DNA of 21,671 nucleotides from Clostridia bacterium (lineage in GTDB: Bacteria > Bacillota > Clostridia > Oscillospirales > Acutalibacteraceae), in NCBI GenBank assembly GCA_900755995.1, contig CAAEIM010000091.1:1-21671 (forward strand), given 5' to 3'. Positions within the stretch are counted from its first letter, which is position 1. The number at the start of each line of letters is the position of its first letter. The notes beneath the pieces are model-generated. The model did not search any database. It was not told the DNA's origin and worked only from the letters and a program-made list of their open reading frames with translations. The position numbers and the translations under genes were made by a program. Of the stretch, positions 1-7,586 are shown in pieces.

Positions 1-90
1 CTGAGCGTTCGGGGGTAGAGGGCAAGTACAGGCAGCGGGGGGGCTGTTGGCCGGTGGACTGGCAGCCGGTGGGCAGCATTTATTCGAGTA
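1..90. other. G-rich, high-GC patch at window edge, no assigned gene
   Basis: By hand count about 69% of the first 80 bases are G or C, well above the rest of the window, with G runs on the plus strand including a run of seven near position 40. Two plus frames are open for about 28-30 codons and stop at 89-91 and 93-95. The second frame would give a Gly/Ala/Leu-rich tail, but it has an in-frame TGA at 2-4. This could be the end of a gene lying outside the window, a frameshifted remnant, or an assembly edge. No function is assigned. Positions 91-163 hold nothing recognisable. Confidence 0.25.
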
Positions 91-163
91 GATAGTATCA
101 TATAATCTCACATTTTAATGCCCGACAATCACCGAGAATTTACCTATAATTCCTATAATGTAA

Positions 164-203
164 ATAAAATGGCTGAGTCAATGCAAATATTGATTCAGCC
201 ATT
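164..203 (-). terminator. Intrinsic terminator of the pseudokinase gene
   Basis: An inverted repeat of 15 positions (168-182 with 189-203, one G-T pair, six-base loop 183-188) begins 18 bases beyond the stop codon at 221. On the minus strand the stem is followed at once by a T-rich stretch (TTTTATTT). On the plus strand the following bases are less T-rich, so it mainly ends the minus-strand gene. Confidence 0.85.
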
Positions 204-220
204 ATTTAACCGTAATATTA

Positions 221-1852
221 TCAGTTGGCAGTAGCCTGAGTTGTGGTCTGCTGTCTGCCCTTGCTGACAATTATAATAATATTTGAGCCGCTCTCAAGTG
301 TATCGCCTGCAACATGGTTTTTGTAGCCGATAACTCTGTTTTCAGCAACAGTATCGCTGTATTCAAACTCGGCTGTAGCGAGCAGACCTGAATCAGCAAT
401 CGTCTGTGCAGCCTCGTCAACCTTATTTCCCTTAATTTCAGGGAGAACACGCATCTGTGCACCAAGGCTTACTGTTACGGTAACTGTAATTCCGTCCTCC
501 TGATCAACCTTAGAGCCTGCAGGCGGATACTGTTCCATTACCACACCGTCAGCGTATTTATCGCTGTAGGCATCGTTGTAATCTCTGTAAACGATAACTG
601 TATCGTCAGCCTCGTCTGATTTTACAACCTCCTCATACTTCATTCCGACATAATTCGGAACTACAGGGCCTGTCCACTCTGTGCTTGAGGTGGAGGGCTG
701 AGTAGAGTCGCTGTCTCCCTCAAAAAAGCCTGCAAGCGGATTCTGCATAAGCCAGAACACACCTGCGATGCCAAGTACAAGTACAGTAATTGCTACGGAA
801 ATAGTTACAATAGAAGCGTGTGACATACCGTTTGTCTGACGTGACTGCTCCTTTGAAATATTCATACTTGCAGTTCTTGAAATTTCTTCCTGAATAGCCT
901 TTGCTGTATGTGCAACAGAAAGCTGAGAACGCAGCTCATCAAAATCTGTAATTCTGTTCTCACGCTGAACCTGCAAGCCGTTTGCAAGAGCGGATACAAC
1001 GTGAGGAGGCAGACTCTTTACGGTAGATGTGCTCATAAGCAGTCTGCTGTCCTTTAAGCGCTCAACTGCACTTTTGGGAAGATGTCCCGTAAGGGCATAA
1101 AAAAGTGTTGCACATATACCGTAAATATCGGTAATATCATCAAGCGGAAAATTGTCCTCATACTGCTCAGGGGCAGCCGCACCCGAAAACAGCTGTGATT
1201 TAAGAGCCGTACCACGCTTACGCTCGTTTTCGGTAGAATAGCCTGACAATTTAATTTTACCTGATGCAGTGATAAAAAGATTCTTAGGTGAAACCGCATA
1301 GTGACCTACTCCCCGCTTATGAAGCGCTTCCAGAGCAGAAATTACAGGCATAAACAGCGGGCGGGCTATATCCCAGTCGAGGTGACCGTTGCTGCGCTCA
1401 ATGTATTCCTCAAAAGGAATTAACTCTTCCTTTTCTTCTACAACATAAGCTGTGTTGTTTTCTTCAAAAATTTCGCAGATGTCTGTAAGCGCCGACAAAT
1501 CCTTTAAATCATAAATAGTGCGGTAATAAGTTAAAAAATCATCTTTTAGCTTATTATAAGTAAGCCTATTATCATAATCTACATTAATTTCTGTTTGTCC
1601 TTCTTCCCTTGAAAAAAGACCGATTGGCAAAAACTCAGTAACAATTACAACGTCGCCTGTCTGCTTATCAAATCCAATATATCGGGTGGATTCACCGTTT
1701 GTGTCAAGTCCGGTACCCGTTACATATCTTCCTGCAAGCTCTGTTCCAAAAGGCAGAAACGGTGCAGGCTGTGTTTCCGAATTATCAAAATGACAGTTCG
1801 GACATATTTTGTTACCGTTTAATTCTTGCATACAACCCATACATAATGACAT
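221..1852 (-). CDS. Zinc-ribbon pseudokinase with membrane segment and two PASTA domains
   Basis: The protein has 543 residues. Cys4, Cys7, Cys17 and Cys20 form a CxxC...CxxC zinc ribbon. A Ser/Thr kinase fold covers about 35-315, a membrane helix about 348-369, and two PASTA domains about 397-465 and 469-532. The kinase fold is recognisable from HYAVSPKN (184-191), APEQY (227-231) and TDIYG (241-245). The catalytic residues are lost: the VAIK lysine is Thr72, the HRD aspartate is Ala186, and DFG reads Ser-Gly-Tyr (203-205). It is therefore probably a catalytically dead receptor that could bind cell-wall fragments outside and signal or scaffold inside. PASTA domains in related receptors bind peptidoglycan or lipid II; the role here is inferred. 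The ATG start has GGAG ten bases upstream and a promoter of its own. It lies downstream of the tRNA-Ala gene and is not part of the pknB operon. The fold call is firm; the function is open. Confidence 0.85.
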   Translation of the reverse strand: MSLCMGCMQELNGNKICPNCHFDNSETQPAPFLPFGTELAGRYVTGTGLDTNGESTRYIGFDKQTGDVVIVTEFLPIGLFSREEGQTEINVDYDNRLTYNKLKDDFLTYYRTIYDLKDLSALTDICEIFEENNTAYVVEEKEELIPFEEYIERSNGHLDWDIARPLFMPVISALEALHKRGVGHYAVSPKNLFITASGKIKLSGYSTENERKRGTALKSQLFSGAAAPEQYEDNFPLDDITDIYGICATLFYALTGHLPKSAVERLKDSRLLMSTSTVKSLPPHVVSALANGLQVQRENRITDFDELRSQLSVAHTAKAIQEEISRTASMNISKEQSRQTNGMSHASIVTISVAITVLVLGIAGVFWLMQNPLAGFFEGDSDSTQPSTSSTEWTGPVVPNYVGMKYEEVVKSDEADDTVIVYRDYNDAYSDKYADGVVMEQYPPAGSKVDQEDGITVTVTVSLGAQMRVLPEIKGNKVDEAAQTIADSGLLATAEFEYSDTVAENRVIGYKNHVAGDTLESGSNIIIIVSKGRQQTTTQATAN

Positions 1853-1901
1853 ATAATTTCAACTCCAAATAGAATAACACAAAACGAAATAATACCATAG
1901 T

Positions 1902-1931
1902 ATTATATCATATGTTTATAATTCTTTTCAA
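1902..1931 (-). promoter_or_regulatory. Candidate sigma-A promoter for the pseudokinase gene
   Basis: Reading the minus strand, TTGAAA (1931-1926) is followed after 18 bases by a perfect TATAAT (1907-1902). Transcription would start near 1895, about 43 bases before the ATG at 1852. It separates this gene from the tRNA and the upstream cassette. Confidence 0.55.
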
Positions 1932-2008
1932 GACTAATGCGTGTCATTATAATTACAATTTTGTTATTGAGCCATCTGAAATTATAATGATATGCTATGT
2001 ATAAAAAG

Positions 2009-2084
2009 TGGTGGAGATAACGGGGCTCGAACCCGTGACCTTCTGACTGCCAGTCAGACACTCTCCCAGCTGAGCTATACCCCC
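2009..2084 (-). tRNA. tRNA-Ala(GGC)
   Basis: The 76-base gene folds as a complete cloverleaf with a seven-pair acceptor stem, D arm, five-pair anticodon stem, T arm with TTCGAGC loop, discriminator A and encoded CCA (2011-2009). The anticodon is GGC (2051-2049), reading GCC/GCU alanine codons. The acceptor stem carries G3:U70, the identity pair for alanyl-tRNA synthetase. A short T run follows the CCA. A possible promoter lies upstream: TTGAAA at 2130-2125 with weak -10 candidates 15-17 bases further on. Confidence 0.97.
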
Positions 2085-2137
2085 ATATTGCTGTGTATAA
2101 ATCAATATACACAATATAATACTTTTTCAAAACAATA

Positions 2138-2164
2138 AAATCAGACTATTAAATATACTGATTT
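2138..2164 (-). terminator. Weak AT-rich hairpin at the end of thiN
   Basis: A seven-base inverted repeat (2164-2158 with 2144-2138, 13-base loop) spans the thiN stop codon and is followed on the minus strand by TATTGTTTT. The stem is AT-rich and the loop long, so termination at the end of the cassette is only a possibility. Confidence 0.25.
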
Positions 2165-2775
2165 ATGATAATTATTGCACTTCCGTAATTTATTTTTACA
2201 AAAGCTTCATCATCTGTAAAGACATTTGAAATACCCATTGCGGACTCAGCAGTGAGCACAAGCTCATCTGCCTGATATTCTGCACCCTTATAAGATACCT
2301 GTACTCTGTCGCAGGCAAAAGGAAATAAGGAAAAGGTCTTTCCCTTATAGCCGCAGAAGCTGTACTCCCCCACCCCAAGATAACGAATAATTTCTTTTTC
2401 GGAAATAATTTCACCGTCCGCACCGTTTTTGCTGAGGTACATTAGGACTGAAACATTTGCAAAGGTGTGGTCAAATCTTCCCCCTGTTGCCGCCAATACA
2501 GTAAATTTATCATACCCCTTGGAAAGGGCAAATTCAATACAATGCAAAAGGTCGGTATCGTCTTTGTGAGAATCAAGCCTTATAATCTCGCAGTCCCTTG
2601 GCAGCTTGCCGCAAAAGGAATCAAAATCCCCTATTATGCAGTCAACCTTGAGATTTGCCGCTTTGGCATATTCATAACCTTTGTCTGCACAAATAAGATA
2701 ATCGCAGTTCTTAGCTTGCTCTGCAATAAATTTTACATTGGCTTCAGGCGAGCCTGCAATTATCACACAATGCAT
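2149..2775 (-). CDS. thiN: Thiamine pyrophosphokinase
   Basis: This cytosolic enzyme transfers pyrophosphate from ATP to thiamine to make thiamine diphosphate. The 208 residues match the family's usual length. Characteristic motifs are CADKG (29-33), GDFDS (49-53), HKDDTD (70-75) and GGRFDHT (98-104); the aspartates bind metal and nucleotide in this family. The start has AAGGGTG seven bases upstream, overlapping the rsgA stop region, so it is translated right after rsgA. In B. subtilis thiN (yloS) also closes this cassette, but there rpe lies between cpgA/rsgA and thiN; here rpe is absent. No TPP riboswitch is visible before it. Confidence 0.93.
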   Translation of the reverse strand: MHCVIIAGSPEANVKFIAEQAKNCDYLICADKGYEYAKAANLKVDCIIGDFDSFCGKLPRDCEIIRLDSHKDDTDLLHCIEFALSKGYDKFTVLAATGGRFDHTFANVSVLMYLSKNGADGEIISEKEIIRYLGVGEYSFCGYKGKTFSLFPFACDRVQVSYKGAEYQADELVLTAESAMGISNVFTDDEAFVKINYGSAIIIINQYI

Positions 2776-2790
2776 TTAAATTCACCCTTG

Positions 2791-3678
2791 TTACTTTTTA
2801 ATCTGCCATTTTTTAATATCCTTTACCTCGTTATACATTGAAACATAGCTTGAGTGACGTGACTTTTCAATTTCTCCGTTTTTGACGGCTTCAAGCACAC
2901 GGCAGCCCTTTTCACAGGTATGCGAGCACGAGGTAAACATACATTCACCGATATATTTTTTAAATTCAGGGAATGAATACTGAAGCTCGTCCTTGTCTAT
3001 CAATTCATATCTCTGCAAATCCACCGTTGAAAAACCCGGTGTATCAGCAATATAACAGCCGTCAAGATTAAAAAGCTCAACCGCCCTTGTAGTGTGTCTG
3101 CCTCTGCCGAGTTTATCACTGATTTCTCCTGTGGCAAGGTCGAGATTTGGAAAAAGCATATTGAGAAGAGTGGATTTTCCCACGCCGCTGTTGCCTGTAA
3201 AAGCAGATGTTTTGCCCATAAGAAGCGACTTTAATCTTAAAACCTCGTCAGTGTTCTGTGGTGAGGTACAAAACACTTCAAACCCTGCATTTTTATAAAT
3301 TGAGGATATTTTTTCTCCGCTTTCAATATCGTCCTTTGATACAACAATAACAGGCTGCATTTCGTTGTTTAAGGCTGCGGCAGTCATTTTGTCAATGACA
3401 GTATAATTCGGCAACGGAGAAACCGTTGAACAAACTATAACGAGAACGTCAATATTTGCAAGCGGCGGGCGTATCAGCTTATTTTTTCTCGGAAAAATTT
3501 CATCAAGAGAGGCATACCCCTCCTTTTGAATACTGATTTTTACTCTGTCGCCCACATAGGGAGAGTTTCCGCTTTTACGAAAGCTCCCCCTTGCCTTACA
3601 TTCATAAATCTGATTATTACACTCAACGTAGTAAAATCCGCCCAGCACCTTTAATAATAAGCCTTCAATGCTGTTCAT
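2791..3678 (-). CDS. rsgA: Ribosome small-subunit-dependent GTPase A
   Basis: This circularly permuted GTPase acts in late maturation of the 30S subunit. From the chosen start the protein has 295 residues: an OB-fold about 1-65, a G4-type VSKDD (113-117, the family's NKxD position), P-loop GNSGVGKS (162-169), GRGRHTT (191-197), DTPG (212-215) and a zinc finger with Cys246, Cys251, His253 and Cys259. The frame is open further upstream to 3735, but ATG at 3678 is preferred because GAGG lies five bases before it, within the end of pknB, and the OB-fold begins there. The gap from the pknB stop is seven bases. Its place next to the PASTA kinase and PP2C phosphatase is conserved in Firmicutes, and CpgA/RsgA is a known PrkC substrate in B. 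subtilis. Confidence 0.95.
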   Translation of the reverse strand: MNSIEGLLLKVLGGFYYVECNNQIYECKARGSFRKSGNSPYVGDRVKISIQKEGYASLDEIFPRKNKLIRPPLANIDVLVIVCSTVSPLPNYTVIDKMTAAALNNEMQPVIVVSKDDIESGEKISSIYKNAGFEVFCTSPQNTDEVLRLKSLLMGKTSAFTGNSGVGKSTLLNMLFPNLDLATGEISDKLGRGRHTTRAVELFNLDGCYIADTPGFSTVDLQRYELIDKDELQYSFPEFKKYIGECMFTSCSHTCEKGCRVLEAVKNGEIEKSRHSSYVSMYNEVKDIKKWQIKK

Positions 3679-3685
3679 ATCCGCC

Positions 3686-5794
3686 TCAAACAATGACATT
3701 TTCGCTTGGCTCAGTAGCTGCAGTCGGAACCTCATACGGGTCTGTAGGAACGGTCGGCTCTGTGTACGGCGGCTCTGTCGGTTCGGTTACAGGCGGTGCA
3801 ACGGTTGAGGCAGCAATTACATAATCATAAGACGCCGTATTTGTCACAACAAGCGTTGAATAATTTATGCTGTATTCTCTATACACCTGACCGTCAAGCT
3901 GAACTACAATATTTGAAGTACCTGAGCCTGTGAATTCAAGAGTACAGGTTTTGTTGTACTGCGGAACAAGCGTTTTTGAATATTTAGTATCAACCACGCC
4001 ATCTACAATTACCGTCATATCAACAGAGCTTGGTGCATTAAGCGGCAGGTCAACATAAACATTTACTGTGCCCACATCGCCCTTGCCTGAGCTTACCGTA
4101 AGAGTTACCACCGTTCCGCTGTCAACCTTACCGTATTGCAATGGGGACTGAGAAAGAACGGTGTCCTTTGGCTCCTTGCTGTCATCATCATATACAGTTT
4201 CAACAGTAAAGCCTGCCTCAACCAGAGTTGCCCTTGCCTCTGAAAGCACAAGTCCTGAAACGGACGGAATAACAAGCTTTTGGTCTTTTTCGCCGTTTGC
4301 AATATAAATATAGACAGTTGAACCTATATTAGCCTTAACACCTGCCTTAGGAAATACATCGGCAACATAACCCTTAGGAGTTTTGGTGTTCTCAATATAT
4401 ACAATCTTTGGAATAAGGCTCTTTTCCTCAACAATGGCGGAAGCGTCGCTCTCGGAATAGTTGAGTATATAAGGAACCGAAACATTGGTATCTGTTCCGT
4501 TGATTGTAAGTGTAATCTGTGAACCTGATTTTACAAGCTTAGAATCAGCCGCAGGCTCCTGCTCAAGAATTACGCCAAGCTCCTTTGAGCTGTCATACTT
4601 GCTTTCTATCACAAAATTGAAATTATCTTTATTAGCGCTGTTTGCCTCCGCAAGAGTCTTTCCTACCAAGTCAGGCACCTGTACATCCTTTGCCTGTGAG
4701 GTAGTAAATCCTCTGTAAAGCGCAAGACCTACAAATATTGCAACAACCAACACAGCAGAAATAATTATGCTCTTAACAGCATAGTAAGAAGGCTTGTGCA
4801 TAATCTTTTCGTCATCATCTACTGCGTCAATGCTGCTTTCTTTAATCTCCTCAGGATTTGGAGTCACCTTTTCAAGCTTTGCGCTGTTCGACTTTGCGTC
4901 TTTAAGTGATGTAACAAACTTAGTCGGCTGATTGTCAACGAATTTTGAGTAGTCAAAAACAATAGAAGGATTAAGTCTGAATCGCTCCATATCGCTGAGC
5001 ATTTCAGCAGCCGAATTATATCTGTCGGCAGGATTTTTCTCCATAGCCTTCATTGTAATCTGCTCAAGTCCTATTGGAATTGCAGGGTTAAGCTCTCTCG
5101 GGCGCTTTGGCGTTGACTGAAGCTGCATAAGAGCAACAGAAACTGCACTGTCAGCGTCAAACGGCAGCCTTCCTGTGAGCATTTCATAAAGCATAACGCC
5201 GACAGAATAAATGTCTGACTTGCCGTCTGTAGCCTCCCCCCTTGCCTGCTCAGGAGAAATATAATGAACAGAGCCGATAGCGTGTTCTGTCATAGTGCGT
5301 GTTGCCTTATCTGAAAAACGGGCAATACCAAAGTCTGTAACCTTTATTGTGCCGTCCTGCAAAAGCATAATATTCTGCGGCTTAATGTCACGGTGAACAA
5401 TTCCGTGCTCGTGTGCGTGCTGCAATGCTTTTAAAACCTGATTTGTAAGATACAAAGACTCTTTCCACTCAATTATACCCTGCTGGTCAAAGTATTCTTT
5501 TAGGGTGATTCCGTCAATGTATTCCATTACAATATATTGAATCATATCGCCGAAGCTCACATCGTACACCTTAACAATGTTAGGATGTGAAAGTGTGGCT
5601 ATAGCCTTTGACTCATTTTTAAATCGGCGGATAAACTCCTCGTTATTGAGATATTCGTCCTTCAAAATTTTAATGGCTACCTCTCTGTCATCAAGAGTAT
5701 CGTTGCAGCGATAAACATTAGCCATACCGCCCACGCCGATAAGCTCGTGAATTTCATAGCGGCCGTCAAGTCTTTTGCCGATATATTTATCCAA
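3686..5794 (-). CDS. pknB: PASTA-domain Ser/Thr protein kinase (PknB/PrkC type)
   Basis: This membrane kinase senses cell-wall material and phosphorylates division, wall and translation proteins. The 702 residues hold an intact kinase domain (about 10-272) with GVGGMANVY, catalytic Lys42, HRDIKPQN (134-141, Asp136), DFG (154-156) and a Thr-rich activation loop (165-169). A membrane helix lies at about 341-360 and three PASTA domains at about 371-433, 438-502 and 507-570. Beyond these come about 90 residues resembling a beta-rich domain and a Pro/Thr/Glu-rich tail (664-702), an unusual ending. The start codon is TTG with GGAG eleven bases upstream. It follows prpC by 20 bases and precedes rsgA by seven, the conserved phosphatase-kinase-GTPase order. 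Confidence 0.96.
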   Translation of the reverse strand: MDKYIGKRLDGRYEIHELIGVGGMANVYRCNDTLDDREVAIKILKDEYLNNEEFIRRFKNESKAIATLSHPNIVKVYDVSFGDMIQYIVMEYIDGITLKEYFDQQGIIEWKESLYLTNQVLKALQHAHEHGIVHRDIKPQNIMLLQDGTIKVTDFGIARFSDKATRTMTEHAIGSVHYISPEQARGEATDGKSDIYSVGVMLYEMLTGRLPFDADSAVSVALMQLQSTPKRPRELNPAIPIGLEQITMKAMEKNPADRYNSAAEMLSDMERFRLNPSIVFDYSKFVDNQPTKFVTSLKDAKSNSAKLEKVTPNPEEIKESSIDAVDDDEKIMHKPSYYAVKSIIISAVLVVAIFVGLALYRGFTTSQAKDVQVPDLVGKTLAEANSANKDNFNFVIESKYDSSKELGVILEQEPAADSKLVKSGSQITLTINGTDTNVSVPYILNYSESDASAIVEEKSLIPKIVYIENTKTPKGYVADVFPKAGVKANIGSTVYIYIANGEKDQKLVIPSVSGLVLSEARATLVEAGFTVETVYDDDSKEPKDTVLSQSPLQYGKVDSGTVVTLTVSSGKGDVGTVNVYVDLPLNAPSSVDMTVIVDGVVDTKYSKTLVPQYNKTCTLEFTGSGTSNIVVQLDGQVYREYSINYSTLVVTNTASYDYVIAASTVAPPVTEPTEPPYTEPTVPTDPYEVPTAATEPSENVIV

Positions 5795-5814
5795 TTTGTT
5801 TCACTCTCCGTTTC

Positions 5815-6540
5815 TCAGTAAATAACCGTGGCGGTAATATTATCTGTTCCTCCGCCCTCTTTTGCTTTTTCAACAAGCTTTGTAATAAGGCCTTCGCCCC
5901 GGTTTTCGTGGCAAATCTTGACCATATCGCCTGTTGTAATGCAGTTGGAAAGTCCATCTGTGCAAATTAAAAGAACATCGCCGTAAATAAAGTTTGCTTC
6001 AATATAGTCAAGCCTTACAGACGGCTTTATTCCGAGTGCTCTGGTAATAAAATTCTTATTAGGGTGATTCTGTGCCTGTTCATAAGTAAGCTCGCCTCTG
6101 CGCACCATTTCCTGCACAACGGAGTGGTCCTCGGTAAGCTGCTTTATTTTGCCGCCCCTAATTGCATAGGTACGGCTGTCGCCGACATGGACAATATGAA
6201 CTGTGGTGTCCTTTACAAACACGAACTCGCAGGTAGTACCCATTCCCGTAAGCTCAGGGTCTCTTACAGACAGCTCATAAATCTTCATATTAGCGTTTAC
6301 AACTATTTCTGCTATAAGCTCCCCAATCTGCTCCTTGGTCATATCGTCCTTGTACAAATCGGTGATTTTTGAGCTTATGTATTCCACAGCTGTTGCACTC
6401 GCTATATTGCCTCCGTTGGCACCTCCCATTCCGTCGCAGACTACTGCCCAAGCACAGCTGGGAGAAATAACTCCGAAGCGGCAGTCGTCCTGATTTTGAG
6501 AACGAACTAAGCCAATGTCACTTTTGCTGAATACTTCCAA
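5815..6540 (-). CDS. prpC: PP2C-type Ser/Thr protein phosphatase
   Basis: This metal-dependent phosphatase reverses PknB/PrkC phosphorylation, including that of the kinase itself. The 241 residues carry the PP2C signature: NQDD (16-19), CDGMGG (35-40), VGDSRTY (119-125), TDGLSN (194-199) and GTDNIT (231-236); their aspartates coordinate the two Mn/Mg ions. The start is TTG with AGGAGG eight bases upstream. This SD is formed by the last Glu-Gly-Gly codons of rlmN, and only one base separates the rlmN stop from the TTG, so translational coupling is likely. Confidence 0.96.
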   Translation of the reverse strand: MEVFSKSDIGLVRSQNQDDCRFGVISPSCAWAVVCDGMGGANGGNIASATAVEYISSKITDLYKDDMTKEQIGELIAEIVVNANMKIYELSVRDPELTGMGTTCEFVFVKDTTVHIVHVGDSRTYAIRGGKIKQLTEDHSVVQEMVRRGELTYEQAQNHPNKNFITRALGIKPSVRLDYIEANFIYGDVLLICTDGLSNCITTGDMVKICHENRGEGLITKLVEKAKEGGGTDNITATVIY

Positions 6541-6541
6541 G

Positions 6542-7582
6542 TTATTTTCCTCCTTCGTTAGTATGATTCCGTCTGAGTTGACCGCAGGAAGCGTTTATAT
6601 CGCTCCCGAGAGTCCTCCTGACAGTAGCCGCAATATGCTTACGGCTGAGTATATTAATAAAGGCTTTCTGCCTTTCTATACTGCTTTTTTTGTATCCTGT
6701 TCCGTCAACCGTATTGACGGGGATAAGATTGACGTGACAGCTCATACCCTCGAGTCTGTCGCTTAGCTCATAGGCGTCTTTGTCGGAGTCATTTACTCCG
6801 CTTATCATAGAGTATTCAAAGGTTACCCGTCTGCCTGTTATCTCAAAATAATCCCGACAAGCCTTTAAAAGCTCATCCATCGAGTATTTTTTGGCTATGG
6901 GCATTGTCCTCTGTCTTACGGTATCATTTGGTGCATGAAGCGATACGGAAAGAGTTATTCCCATATGCAGTGAAGCAAGCTCGTAGATTTTCGGCACAAT
7001 TCCGCAGGTGGAAATTGTGATATGGCGCATACCTATATTAAGACCGCCGTCATCGGAAACCAGTCTTAAAAACTTGACAACATTATCAAAATTATCGAGC
7101 GGCTCGCCCATTCCCATCAGTACAATATTTGAAATTCTTATATTTAAATCCTTCTGAGCAGCTTCTATCTGGTTGAGCATTTCAGACGGAGTAAGACTGC
7201 GTGAAAAACCGCTTTTTCCCGTAGCGCAAAAGGTGCAGCCCATTTTGCAGCCGACCTGCGTTGAAATGCAGATTGAGTAACCGTGCTTATAATTCATAAC
7301 AACGGATTCCACACATTCGCCGTCATTAAAAGAAAAAAGATACTTTACTGTACTATCATACCTTGAAATTAGTTTTTTTTCAATATTTGCAACAGAAATG
7401 TAACATCTTTGATTTAAGAAGTTCTTAATTTTATTAGGAATATTCGACATTTCATCAAAATATATGACATTTTTGTTAAGCCATTGATAAATTTGTTTTG
7501 CCCTGAATTTTTCAAAACCGTTTTCTGTTACAAGTGCGGTAAGCTCGTCTAAGTCAAGAGATTTAATATCAATCAAGCTCAA
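6542..7582 (-). CDS. rlmN: 23S rRNA (adenine-2503-C2)/tRNA methyltransferase RlmN
   Basis: This radical-SAM enzyme methylates C2 of A2503 in 23S rRNA and A37 in some tRNAs. The 346 residues show the [4Fe-4S] motif CKMGCTFC (Cys112, Cys116, Cys119), the SAM-binding GMGEP (157-161) and the C-terminal catalytic Cys333 in SCGQL. The start is TTG with AGGAGG seven bases upstream, formed by the last Arg-Arg codons and stop of rsmB, leaving a four-base gap. The rsmB-rlmN-prpC-pknB order matches B. subtilis. The A2503 Cfr relative is unlikely because the housekeeping synteny and RlmN length fit. Confidence 0.95.
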   Translation of the reverse strand: MSLIDIKSLDLDELTALVTENGFEKFRAKQIYQWLNKNVIYFDEMSNIPNKIKNFLNQRCYISVANIEKKLISRYDSTVKYLFSFNDGECVESVVMNYKHGYSICISTQVGCKMGCTFCATGKSGFSRSLTPSEMLNQIEAAQKDLNIRISNIVLMGMGEPLDNFDNVVKFLRLVSDDGGLNIGMRHITISTCGIVPKIYELASLHMGITLSVSLHAPNDTVRQRTMPIAKKYSMDELLKACRDYFEITGRRVTFEYSMISGVNDSDKDAYELSDRLEGMSCHVNLIPVNTVDGTGYKKSSIERQKAFINILSRKHIAATVRRTLGSDINASCGQLRRNHTNEGGK

Positions 7583-7586
7583 AAGA

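Noticed and set aside
2085..2148. TPP riboswitch or other structured RNA around thiN
   Set aside because: Neither the rsgA-thiN junction nor the region after thiN has space or conserved bases for one; only a weak AT-rich hairpin is present.
3679..3735. Upstream starts for rsgA overlapping pknB
   Set aside because: No SD precedes the codons at 3735 or 3699; the ATG at 3678 has GAGG five bases upstream and gives the usual protein.
3591..3824. Plus-strand Gly/Ser/Val-rich open frame
   Set aside because: It is the complement of the Pro/Thr-rich tail of pknB and the start of rsgA; both real genes are strongly supported and no ribosome-binding site precedes it.
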